This document shows, in pieces, positions 6,644 to 12,799 of a stretch of 31,651 bases of DNA. Made by a program: the position numbers and the translations under genes. The DNA lies in IMG/VR virus record IMGVR_UViG_3300032236_000467, positions 1-31,651 of that record; one strand, written 5' to 3'. Numbering within the stretch: position 1 is the stretch's first letter; each line of letters starts with the position of its first letter. The notes under the pieces were generated by a model. The model searched no databases. It was not told the origin of the DNA and saw only the letters and a program-made list of their open reading frames with translations. Source of the stretch: a virus.

Positions 6644-7076
6644 TTGCTTTCAACCTCTGTGAATGTTTGTAGACTGAGTTCAAGATAGTAGTGTGGTCTT
6701 TGTTAAAGTAAATCCCCATTTCGATGTAGGACATACCGACCTCATTGCGTACCCGATACATAATCTCATGACGGGCCGCAACAATATGTTTCTTACGTGA
6801 CCCCGAAAAGATTTGGTTCTTGGTTAATCCGTGGACTTCTCCCACTTCATCGATAATCTTGTTCACCGCCTGACGCTTCTTGTTCACCGGACCTTTGCGG
6901 TATTGTTCAAGGAGATGTTCGGGGATTGTTGATAGCTTTCTTTTCGGTGGCTCAGGCTCCGGTGGTTTTGGAGGCTGTGGCCGTGTCACGTAGTTGATGT
7001 ACCTCGGTCCTTGGAACTTGCGCTTGAGTGCAGCGTAGTGGTTCTTGAGTTCCGTGGCATCAGTGAATTGAAGCAT
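6636..7076 (-). CDS. DnaA domain IV-like DNA-binding protein
   Basis: 146 residues from ATG 7076 (GAAAGAGAAAAG upstream). Residues about 70-140 match the DnaA C-terminal helix-turn-helix: an initial helix, IVAARHEIMYRVRNEVG (the R.IAMYL.RE helix), YIEMGIYF, then DHTTILNSVYK (127-137) with the diagnostic DHTT signature. The N-terminal half is a basic/proline linker (PQPPKPPEPEPPKRK). There is no AAA+ domain, so it cannot act as an ATP-driven initiator by itself. It may bind DnaA-box-like sites in the phage or interfere with host initiation. Confidence 0.85.
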   Translation of the reverse strand: MLQFTDATELKNHYAALKRKFQGPRYINYVTRPQPPKPPEPEPPKRKLSTIPEHLLEQYRKGPVNKKRQAVNKIIDEVGEVHGLTKNQIFSGSRKKHIVAARHEIMYRVRNEVGMSYIEMGIYFNKDHTTILNSVYKHSQRLKANG

Positions 7077-7512
7077 TTTTCTTTTCTCTTTCCAACATTT
7101 CAAGGTGTTCCTTGAATAGTTCAGTGATCTCAACTGTCTTATCGAACGCAATCGCTTGCACCGATTTAAACAGGTCCCTCGCATCGTCTTCTGTATCCGT
7201 GGACAGAAGGCATCCCGTCGCCGCCTTGCTCAACATCACAGAGATCAAGACGGAGTTCATCCGCCCAACCTCCAAGCCACTGGCTTCCGCTGAATGGAAC
7301 AACTGAACAAGAAGCATGTTCATGATCATATCCGTGGCATTGCCTAGGATATTCATCTTCTGCTCTTGGTCCATTGTGTCCATCAACCTTTTCGTCATGT
7401 CACGGTGAACAATCGCGGTTTTGATTAGGGCTGACGCTGTCATGGGATGCACACCTGCTTTCACTAAATGCGATCCTATGACCTTGGATAGTTCCTCGTC
7501 GCTCTGTGTCAT
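7060..7512 (-). CDS. Hypothetical helical protein
   Basis: 150 residues from ATG 7512, which overlaps the upstream stop (TCATGA). The protein is Met-rich and helical (RDMTKRLMDTMDQEQKMN, AEASGLEVGRMNSVLIS). The 100-residue protein at 9971-10273 has a similar look (GLTEGLCKMVVIKVVETL..., FSLKLGLMATTG), so they may be distantly related. No named family. Confidence 0.75.
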   Translation of the reverse strand: MTQSDEELSKVIGSHLVKAGVHPMTASALIKTAIVHRDMTKRLMDTMDQEQKMNILGNATDMIMNMLLVQLFHSAEASGLEVGRMNSVLISVMLSKAATGCLLSTDTEDDARDLFKSVQAIAFDKTVEITELFKEHLEMLEREKKNASIH

Positions 7513-7727
7513 GACCGTACCATCCCGCAATAGCCGTGAGTTGTGCTGTAGCCCACAGAGTTTTTGTGAACAACAACCCCGTTTGACGTCACTGTGCTAA
7601 AACGTTCCTCCCACCGCCAAGCCATGCACTTGGGGCCTTCACACCAAATGCTCATTTGGTTTGGTTTAAGGGGGCATATTTTTTCTTTAGCCTCTTCAGG
7701 CGTCACGTAGTGTAGATCATTTGTCAT
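7509..7727 (-). CDS. Cys/Trp-rich small phage protein
   Basis: 72 residues from ATG 7727 (GTG at 7736 is the alternative). It contains VTPEEAKEKICPL, CEGPKCMAWRWEE and GYCGMV. This 'VTPEEA..K.CP....C....CMAWRW...GYCG' layout is a recognisable recurrent phage small-protein type, probably metal-binding. It overlaps the next gene by 4 bases. Confidence 0.8.
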   Translation of the reverse strand: MTNDLHYVTPEEAKEKICPLKPNQMSIWCEGPKCMAWRWEERFSTVTSNGVVVHKNSVGYSTTHGYCGMVRS

Positions 7728-7736
7728 CGGGCGCAC

Positions 7737-8042
7737 TCACGCAAGCCGCCAGATACCGAGCGTCTCTTCATCAAGCTTGCGCGTGGTGATCTTAACGTCG
7801 GGGTTCTTCTTGCGGAAAGCGCCGATCCGTCCTGACACGTTGCCATCGGGGCCATCGTATTTGATCTTGATCATCTCACCAATCTTCAAAGCCAAGATGG
7901 CGAGCGTCAACTTACCTTGCATCGAGCGCGGATCAATCGGACGCGGCCTTGCGTTAGCCCTGACCTTCGGCAACTCCATGACACGTGGCTTTGAAATCTT
8001 TGTGATCACTGCGACTGGCTTTCTCGTTTCAGTGTTTAGCAT
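7737..8042 (-). CDS. Small basic protein, W-x-KxG family member C
   Basis: 101 residues. After a basic N-terminus (RANARPRPIDPR), the second half reads LALKIGEMIKIK, IGAFRKKNPDVKI and EETLGIWRLA. This fits the frequent small phage protein plan 'lk.G....v....r...kknp.....r.......WR.'. Two tandem genes at 10414-10949 follow the same plan, so the three are probably diverged paralogues. A role in binding nucleic acid is inferred from charge. Confidence 0.75.
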   Translation of the reverse strand: MLNTETRKPVAVITKISKPRVMELPKVRANARPRPIDPRSMQGKLTLAILALKIGEMIKIKYDGPDGNVSGRIGAFRKKNPDVKITTRKLDEETLGIWRLA

Positions 8043-8316
8043 TTTTATAGTTTCCTTCTACTGCCATGGTAAATAGTTTGGTTATATCTTCTTGGCTCAT
8101 TTCCAAGTGCATCGCCAGAATGGTTGCGAGTGTCACCAAGGAACTCAACGCCGTGCCATAAGACTGCAAGACGTTTCTGTCTGGCATATTCGCTTCGACG
8201 AATACGTCGACCTGTTGCTTCAACAACATGATGCACTCGGTCTGTTGTTGTGCTTCTTCTGGGTAAAGTATCTTTGCTGTACTCATGTCAGACTTAATGA
8301 TTGTCGTTCGTGTCAT
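8029..8316 (-). CDS. Hypothetical small protein
   Basis: 95 residues from ATG 8316, chosen over an upstream Met because GAGAGGAAAG sits 4 bases before it and it overlaps the stop of the upstream gene. Mostly helical with a hydrophobic helix (SSLVTLATILAMHLEM). No family recognised. Confidence 0.7.
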   Translation of the reverse strand: MTRTTIIKSDMSTAKILYPEEAQQQTECIMLLKQQVDVFVEANMPDRNVLQSYGTALSSLVTLATILAMHLEMSQEDITKLFTMAVEGNYKNAKH

Positions 8317-8831
8317 TTGCTTTCCTCTCTCATAATTGAATACCAATCGGGATCACCTTTTTCGATGAAGTTCCGAATAGCCTTCGCGGCTTGTTTGTTT
8401 GTCACGTCGTTATAGTTTAGTGTTTCCCAAAAATCTTCTTCCTCAGTACTATTTGCTTCTTCTGCATAATCTTGGAAGGGTGGAAAGAACAATGCTTCGA
8501 GACCGTGGTCTTGTCCTTCGATACCGTGAACGAATTCATCCGCTCTGGTTATCGCGTTCTCGTCATATGTCAGCGAGTCCTTTTCATCTTTAGGCTTCTC
8601 GTTGTTAAGAAGCCAACACCAACCGCCGATACATGCCACGGTGCCACACTTGTATTCCTCACCTTTACCAAGGTAGTCGGCTGTGACCTGCATGTTAAAG
8701 TTCTTGAACTGTAGATTTCCATTGTTTTCTGGTAACCGATAGTTATTCAAGTGGATAAGTTCTTCTACCTCGAGCATCTCTGCCACGACCTTCAACTGTT
8801 CTTTGATCTTGTTGCGATCTAGTTCTGTCAT
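8313..8831 (-). CDS. Hypothetical phage protein with CGTVACIGGW motif
   Basis: 172 residues, acidic. The segment FKNFNMQ...CGTVACIGGWCWLL is a recurring motif in uncharacterised phage proteins (N-terminal helix, 'F.M......CGT.ACI.GW', then an acidic region). Function unknown. GGAGAAAG precedes the ATG, and its 3' end overlaps the next gene. Confidence 0.78.
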   Translation of the reverse strand: MTELDRNKIKEQLKVVAEMLEVEELIHLNNYRLPENNGNLQFKNFNMQVTADYLGKGEEYKCGTVACIGGWCWLLNNEKPKDEKDSLTYDENAITRADEFVHGIEGQDHGLEALFFPPFQDYAEEANSTEEEDFWETLNYNDVTNKQAAKAIRNFIEKGDPDWYSIMREESK

Positions 8832-9037
8832 TTGCTTTCTCCTTGTTCTCTGGCTTTGTGTAATTCCATCTCAACCAAACTTGTTGGGCTGTCGCAATCC
8901 TCGCACACCGCCCCCTTATCAAACGTTGCTTGCACTTTCCATTCTTGATCGAACGCATCCCAATAAGCGAAAGCATCTTTCAAAACGTTCGCCCCTTGGC
9001 AAGCTTTGCATACATATGTCACTGGCTGTGTCATCAC
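8828..9037 (-). CDS. Small zinc-ribbon protein
   Basis: 69 residues with CKAC (10-13) and CEDC (45-48), a classic CxxC...CxxC zinc ribbon. A Trp/Phe-rich strand lies between (YWDAFDQEWKVQATFD). GGAGCGAG precedes tandem ATGs at 9037 and 9034. Similar 'VCKACQG..V..DA.A.WD...Q.W....F......C..C' proteins are common in phages. Probably a small DNA- or protein-binding factor. Confidence 0.8.
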   Translation of the reverse strand: MMTQPVTYVCKACQGANVLKDAFAYWDAFDQEWKVQATFDKGAVCEDCDSPTSLVEMELHKAREQGESK

Positions 9038-9046
9038 TCGCTCCTA

Positions 9047-9292
9047 TCAATCGTCGTCGTCTGTGTCGGGACTGTTCATCCGACCTACAATGCTTTTAAA
9101 AGCGCCAAACTCTCGTATAGCATATTGGAAAGCAACGGCTTCCGGTGGGGTGAACTCTATACGGTTGGTTCCTTGCGTTACTACCATCACCATTGGCACC
9201 CCTTGGATATATTGGATCTTCGTGTCAATGGAATTGCCCGCCTCGCATTCACGCTTGAGTGTGAAGCTTGTTTCAAACTTTGTGTTATTCAT
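9047..9292 (-). CDS. Hypothetical small protein with acidic end
   Basis: 81 residues, beta-rich first part (TSFTLKRECEAGN, VPMVMVVTQGTNRIEFTP) and a terminal DTDDDD. Its ATG overlaps the upstream gene's end. No family recognised. Confidence 0.7.
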   Translation of the reverse strand: MNNTKFETSFTLKRECEAGNSIDTKIQYIQGVPMVMVVTQGTNRIEFTPPEAVAFQYAIREFGAFKSIVGRMNSPDTDDDD

Positions 9293-9545
9293 TGGTTACA
9301 AAACCTTTGTTGTACTGTTCCGTTTGAAAGTCATTAGCAAAGCCTCGTGTGTCAACGATGCCGTGCAACTTTTCATCTGTCCCAGTTACGCGCCATTCGT
9401 GATGGTTGCCCGCTCGTCTTGCCCAAGCCTTTGTCATGGCTTCCTCCGCCGTCATGGCGACGACAGGGATCAAAGCGGTCTCCGTTTTTGTGCGGCTGAT
9501 CTTTACGATGTAGGTGATTGGTCTTTTTAAAATGTCATCGGTCAT
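9285..9545 (-). CDS. Hypothetical small protein
   Basis: 86 residues beginning MTDDILKRPITYIVKISRT, with AMTAEEAMTKAWAR in the middle. This gives a strand-helix-strand arrangement like small phage beta-alpha proteins whose 'A.s.eeA...A' helix follows a strand. Coupled to both neighbours by 4-8 base overlaps. Confidence 0.7.
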   Translation of the reverse strand: MTDDILKRPITYIVKISRTKTETALIPVVAMTAEEAMTKAWARRAGNHHEWRVTGTDEKLHGIVDTRGFANDFQTEQYNKGFVTNE

Positions 9546-9688
9546 TGGTTCTGTTCCTTTATGATTTCAAAAGCGGCTTTCATGGCAGGGCTGTTGTTTA
9601 CTGAACTCGGATAGTATTCAGCCATCCATGTGTATAGGTTTTGTAAAGCTATGAGTAATGCTTCTACTGTTATCTTTTCCTGTGTCAT
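9542..9688 (-). CDS. 48-residue hypothetical helical protein
   Basis: ATG 9688 to TGA 9542, beginning MTQEKITVEALLIALQ and ending AFEIIKEQNQ. The ATG overlaps the stop of the upstream gene and the stop overlaps the next ATG, which supports translation. Predicted all-helical; no family recognised. Confidence 0.65.
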   Translation of the reverse strand: MTQEKITVEALLIALQNLYTWMAEYYPSSVNNSPAMKAAFEIIKEQNQ

Positions 9689-9936
9689 TGGTCCTCGGTC
9701 CTTTGTTCAAGAGCATCTGAGATATCGTCAGCCAAACGCAAGAATAATTCTGCGGCCTGTCGCAAAGACTGCTCGTTAAATATCCACCCGCAATGATTTG
9801 TTTCTTCCCACTGCACGTCAGCCTCCGTCGAAACGCGATAGCAGACATTGCTTTCTTTCTTGTAATACAGGCAAGCAAAGTCCGGTGTGATTAACCGTTC
9901 ATAGCCGTTTCTATTTGTTTCGATATTCAGTTGCAT
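9685..9936 (-). CDS. Hypothetical small protein
   Basis: 83 residues, beta-rich first half with several Tyr/Cys (FACLYYKKESNVCYRV) and a helical second half (RQAAELFLRLADDISDAL). GGAGAAATG is visible at the start. It is the second gene after the leftward promoter at 10321-10347. Confidence 0.7.
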   Translation of the reverse strand: MQLNIETNRNGYERLITPDFACLYYKKESNVCYRVSTEADVQWEETNHCGWIFNEQSLRQAAELFLRLADDISDALEQRTEDQ

Positions 9937-9960
9937 GACATTTCTCCGTCACTTGGGGGT

Positions 9961-9984
9961 AGGCTCAGAATTAATTCTGAGCCT
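9961..9984. repeat. Perfect 24-bp palindrome, terminator-like on the plus strand
   Basis: AGGCTCAGAATT is followed directly by its reverse complement, and on the plus strand a T run (9984-9988) comes next. The palindrome contains the stop codon of the leftward gene 9971-10273. On the leftward transcript it would be a stem without a U tail, just before the next Shine-Dalgarno site. It may block antisense transcription, stabilise RNA or be an operator. Confidence 0.65.
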
Positions 9985-10273
9985 TTTTCCGATCTTCAAA
10001 TATCCGTTGCACGTCTTCGTCATGCTGAACAAGGTGATCCACCATCTGGTCAATCATCCCACGGAAGTCGTCCACGCCAGTCGTTGCCATCAAGCCAAGC
10101 TTTAGACTAAAGTCTAACACGGCAAATACCACCGTCCGCATGATGTCTGCTTCTGGGTATTTGTCCTTCAAGGTTTCGACAACCTTGATCACAACCATCT
10201 TGCAAAGACCTTCGGTCAAACCAAACGTCTCAGCCATCATATCGCTGTCTGGGGATTGGGTCTCAGTGTTCAT
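9971..10273 (-). CDS. Hypothetical helical protein, first gene of the main leftward operon
   Basis: 100 residues, helical, with an acidic/basic end (VQHDEDVQRIFEDRKKAQN). GAAGAAAGGAAGAAAG precedes the ATG, and the promoter with the shared core lies 48 bases upstream. The Met-rich middle resembles the protein at 7060-7512. Function unknown; being promoter-proximal it is probably made early and strongly. Confidence 0.75.
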   Translation of the reverse strand: MNTETQSPDSDMMAETFGLTEGLCKMVVIKVVETLKDKYPEADIMRTVVFAVLDFSLKLGLMATTGVDDFRGMIDQMVDHLVQHDEDVQRIFEDRKKAQN

Positions 10274-10320
10274 CGCTTTCTTCCTTTCTTCGAATCAGCG
10301 TTCTTGCTGATGGCTTCAAA

Positions 10321-10347
10321 GTTATAAGTGCCAATTAAAACTGTCAA
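10321..10347 (-). promoter_or_regulatory. Leftward promoter with shared operator-like core (copy 2)
   Basis: Minus strand TTGACA (10342-10347), 15 bases, TATAAC (10321-10326). The intervening CAGTTTTAATTGGC differs by one base from copy 1 at 3428-3454 and copy 3 at 11412-11425. It drives the main leftward operon starting at 10273. Confidence 0.78.
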
Positions 10348-10358
10348 TAGGGTTTTTA

Positions 10359-10400
10359 AAATAAATTTAAAGCGGCTCAACTTTTTCTGTTGGCCGCTTT
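10359..10400 (-). terminator. Leftward terminator after the two upstream paralogues
   Basis: AAAGCGGC/GCCGCTTT and CAAC/GTTG arms (10369-10381 and 10389-10400) form a 12-bp stem with a one-base bulge and a 7-base loop. On the minus strand a T-rich tract follows. It separates the 10414-10949 genes from the next promoter. Confidence 0.65.
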
Positions 10401-10413
10401 AAGTGGTTGATAT

Positions 10414-10683
10414 TCAAGGTAAATATAGTCCGCGCTTGGCTAGTTTGGTTCGCAACCCGTGGTCGGGGTCATGTTTGGCTAACCAAAATTTTGATGTCCC
10501 GTCACTGTTCTTTACTTGCCGTAAATCCAAATCTCTTAAATTTTTATAGGTAAAGATGTTGGATTTGTTTCTTTTGAAAGCGTTTTTGATTGCGTCGACC
10601 TCGACCTTCGTTCGCGCCTCCAAGCTGTCACCCGCCTTGAGTTCATCCCATGGAATGGACTGGTCTGATTTGAACAAGGTCAT
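10414..10683 (-). CDS. Small basic protein, W-x-KxG family member A
   Basis: 89 residues. It reads IPWDELKAGDSLEA..., then a basic middle (FKRNKSN), then SDGTSKFWLAKH. Its neighbour at 10680-10949 has the same length and the same landmarks (RWHEVKVGKTL, KNP, EDGTVRLW). The pair therefore looks like a tandem duplication. Role unknown; nucleic-acid binding is plausible from charge. The two genes overlap by 4 bases. Confidence 0.75.
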   Translation of the reverse strand: MTLFKSDQSIPWDELKAGDSLEARTKVEVDAIKNAFKRNKSNIFTYKNLRDLDLRQVKNSDGTSKFWLAKHDPDHGLRTKLAKRGLYLP

Positions 10684-10949
10684 TGGTCCTCTGACCTTTC
10701 TTTAGGGATAAACCAAAGACGGACCGTTCCGTCCTCTAACTTATGCTGAAGAATGGCTATGTCAGCGACATGGCTGTCAGGGTTCTTCTGGACGTAGTGC
10801 TTCAGGGAACTCCTGAAGACCTTGGCCCTGAAGGGACTGGCTACAAGAAGTGTCTTACCAACCTTGACCTCATGCCACCGGATTAACCGCCTACGGCTAG
10901 GAGGAAGGATCGTGTCGGGAGATATGTCTTCAAGAGTTTCAAGGGTCAT
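10680..10949 (-). CDS. Small basic protein, W-x-KxG family member B
   Basis: 89 residues, paralogue-like to the gene at 10414-10683 and to the C-terminal half of the protein at 7737-8042. Landmarks: RWHEVKVGKTLLVASP, HYVQKNPDSH, LEDGTVRLWF. It is the first gene after the promoter at 10980-11008 and ends transcriptionally at the terminator near 10380. Function unknown. Confidence 0.75.
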   Translation of the reverse strand: MTLETLEDISPDTILPPSRRRLIRWHEVKVGKTLLVASPFRAKVFRSSLKHYVQKNPDSHVADIAILQHKLEDGTVRLWFIPKERSEDQ

Positions 10950-10979
10950 GGTGGGTTCCTATGGCTGTGTGTGTCATAG

Positions 10980-11008
10980 GCTATATGTCTTCTGTGTCTC
11001 TGTGTCAA
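10980..11008 (-). promoter_or_regulatory. Leftward promoter of the paralogue pair
   Basis: Minus strand TTGACA (11003-11008), a 17-base spacer and TATAGC (10980-10985), 30 bases before the ATG at 10949. It lacks the CAGTTTGAATTGGC core of the other early promoters, so it is probably controlled differently. GTGTC repeats several times around it. Confidence 0.75.
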
Positions 11009-11402
11009 GGGTGGTGGATCGAGGGGAAGGGGTGGCGGACCTCCGTCCTTGGACCTTGGGCGGCAAAGGGAGTTGCTATAAGAGATCGACACTTATCACG
11101 AAAATCTGAGCAATATACTCATATAAAGGGCTATCCCCACCCCTACGGACCTGTTTTTGTTTTTTGCTCATTTACAAAGCCTTTATCGGCTCAGAGTCGA
11201 TATCGATCTCACAAACCATTGGTACATATACGTTTGCAATAAAGGGTATACCTCCAGTGCATAACAACGTCGATACATCCCCTTTATCACAATTAGCTAT
11301 GACATAATTGCATAGGTACAATATTATGCCTAGACGTGCGTGTGCGGGAAACGTTTGCTTCTCTGTCTAAACGGGAAAAACCGCTCTTATAGCAAAACTC
11401 TG
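11009..11402. promoter_or_regulatory. AT-richer divergent intergenic region, candidate origin or control region
   Basis: No supported gene. A 12-bp perfect inverted repeat, TTGCTATAAGAG at 11073-11084 and its complement at 11384-11395, brackets about 300 bases. Inside are four ATAAAGG motifs, two in each orientation (11123, 11180, 11239, 11280), TTATCAC motifs, and a CATAAT/ATTATG dyad near 11301-11328. Each arm of the 12-bp repeat resembles an extended -10 element pointing inward. The AT content, repeats and strand switch suit an origin or a regulatory hub. This is inference. Confidence 0.45.
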
Positions 11403-11431
11403 TTGAGCCGCCAGTTTGAATTGGCTATACT
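11403..11431 (+). promoter_or_regulatory. Rightward terS promoter with shared core (copy 3), leaderless
   Basis: TTGAGC (11403-11408), a 17-base spacer and TATACT (11426-11431). The spacer carries CAGTTTGAATTGGC (11412-11425), identical to copy 1. Only six bases separate the -10 from the ATG at 11438, so transcription would begin at or next to the A of the start codon. No Shine-Dalgarno sequence is present. Confidence 0.72.
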
Positions 11432-11437
11432 CCTGAC

Positions 11438-12151
11438 ATGGCGTCATTCCTGAAACAGAAGAAGCGTGGCAGACCAGTGCAGGACATCCGCAGGCCGTTG
11501 CCCGTGGAGCTTCACAAAGTTCTGAAGCCCGTGGCAAATCCGCGCCGCGTTTATGGTATAACCCCGAAACAGGAAGAGTTCGCCAGATTGTATGCGGGTG
11601 GAAACCTGTCACAGTCTGAAGCCGCAAGGCGGGCAGGGTATAGCCCGAACAATCCGAAGAACGCTGGCATCATGGGTCGGCTCCTTTTGCATGAGAAATA
11701 CTTTCCAAGGGTGGTGAAGCGAGTGGAAGAGATCAGAGAAGCGTTAGCACATCGCGCAGATGTGACTTTTGATAGCCATGTCACCAAGCTGGCCGAGATC
11801 AGAGATGCGGCCTTGGAGAAGGGAAACTTCACGGCGGCAGTCGCGGCGGAGAAATCCCGTGGACAAGCGGCAGGCTTGTATGTGTCACGGTCTGAAATCT
11901 TGGTAGGTAAGATTGACCAGATGTCACGGGACGAAGTCATGAACGAGATTCGCAGGCTTCAAGCTGAGTTCCCGATGTTGGCTTTGCCTAGTTCTACCAA
12001 TGTCATCGACATCCCTGATAATGACATCAAGGAAGTTATGACAACCGCAGTGAGGGATGATGCCGAGATACTCGATTTTAATGACCGAGGCGAAGATGTG
12101 GCAGAGCTTGAAGAAGGCGACGCCGACGGGGGTGGAATGGACGAGGCTTGA
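11438..12151 (+). CDS. terS: Terminase small subunit
   Basis: 237 residues. Residues about 42-70 form the terminase small-subunit helix-turn-helix (TPKQEEFARLYAGG, LSQSEAARRAGYS), followed by a helical middle (VKRVEEIREALAHRADV, FDSHVTKLAEIRDAALE) and an acidic tail (EDVAELEEGDADGGG). The small subunit recognises phage DNA and hands it to the large subunit for packaging. It lies over 5 kb from terL, with a leftward cassette between them. The ATG at 11438 is the only reasonable start; it appears leaderless. The acidic tail may contact the large subunit. Confidence 0.88.
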   Translation: MASFLKQKKRGRPVQDIRRPLPVELHKVLKPVANPRRVYGITPKQEEFARLYAGGNLSQSEAARRAGYSPNNPKNAGIMGRLLLHEKYFPRVVKRVEEIREALAHRADVTFDSHVTKLAEIRDAALEKGNFTAAVAAEKSRGQAAGLYVSRSEILVGKIDQMSRDEVMNEIRRLQAEFPMLALPSSTNVIDIPDNDIKEVMTTAVRDDAEILDFNDRGEDVAELEEGDADGGGMDEA

Positions 12152-12515
12152 GGCACGGGTCGGCACAGGGATGCCGGATATCAATGGTGCCACAAAGTTT
12201 GGAGAGTTCTGGATCGAGTTGAAGGTCTGTAAGACCAAGAAGTTCAAGACCGAGGGCCTATGGCGTCCGTCCCAGATATCGTGGCAGTACAAACGTAGTG
12301 AACACTATTGCAATGTCTGGAATGTCATAAGTCATCCGGCTCAGGAGTTAATCCACGTGTACAACTGTCGTGACATACTAGCCTTGAACACCAGCGAGCA
12401 ACCGCCCGAAGCGGATTTAGTGTTGAGCTATCCCGTGCCATGGCAAGACATGCTGGACCACATAAACGAAAAGCTAGACCGAAATCGCTCGGTTATGGAT
12501 TATGAGTGCGCGTGA
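12084..12515 (+). CDS. PD-(D/E)XK family nuclease
   Basis: 143 residues from ATG 12084 (MTEAKMWQSLKKA...); ATGs at 12057 and 12060 directly after GAGGG are alternatives. The catalytic pattern is clear: an N-terminal helix with E24, PD (32-33) in GTGMPDING, then FWIELKVCK (E46, K48). Next come an LRP-like WRPSQISWQY helix and a later YNCRDI strand. This is the plan of small phage nucleases that resemble VRR-NUC or Holliday-junction resolvases. It could debranch replicating DNA before packaging. It overlaps terS in another frame. Confidence 0.85.
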   Translation, partial: TEAKMWQSLKKATPTGVEWTRLEARVGTGMPDINGATKFGEFWIELKVCKTKKFKTEGLWRPSQISWQYKRSEHYCNVWNVISHPAQELIHVYNCRDILALNTSEQPPEADLVLSYPVPWQDMLDHINEKLDRNRSVMDYECA

Positions 12516-12799
12516 TGGATTTAATCTTTTTGAAGTCTACCTCCCAGTTCTCCAAGTGGGTTCTGGCCGAGCGCGATAAGCATAAGCTGTCACAACGGCG
12601 ACTCCTGAAACTGGCGGGCTTGTCACATGCCACGATGACAAAGGTAGGAATAAACACCGATCTTCGTTTGTCGACTGTGGCACATATTGCACACGTGTTC
12701 GGGTATCGCTTGGCGCTTGTTCCGGTCCCGCTTGATGACACGGAACAAAAAAAGCCCGCCGATCATGGCGGGCTTGATGACACGGTGGGGAAAGATTAG
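12515..12799 (+). CDS. XRE-family helix-turn-helix regulator
   Basis: 94 residues from the ATG at 12515, which shares a base with the preceding TGA. It has an HTH of the Cro/C1 type: FSKWVLAERDKHKLSQRRLLKLAGLSHATMTKVGIN, then LRLSTVAHIAHVFGYRLALV. The last 25 residues are charged and are encoded over the minus-strand terminator at 12747-12775. It is a candidate repressor for the shared promoter core, by position only. Its TAG overlaps the stop of the convergent gene by 4 bases. Confidence 0.85.
   Translation: MDLIFLKSTSQFSKWVLAERDKHKLSQRRLLKLAGLSHATMTKVGINTDLRLSTVAHIAHVFGYRLALVPVPLDDTEQKKPADHGGLDDTVGKD
12747..12775 (-). terminator. Terminator of the AAA+/VWA-like cassette, inside the XRE gene
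   Basis: On the minus strand AAGCCCGCC pairs with GGCGGGCTT (9 bp, 6-base loop) and is followed by seven T. The plus-strand gene reads straight through it as its C-terminal codons. It ends the leftward cassette transcript. Confidence 0.9.
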
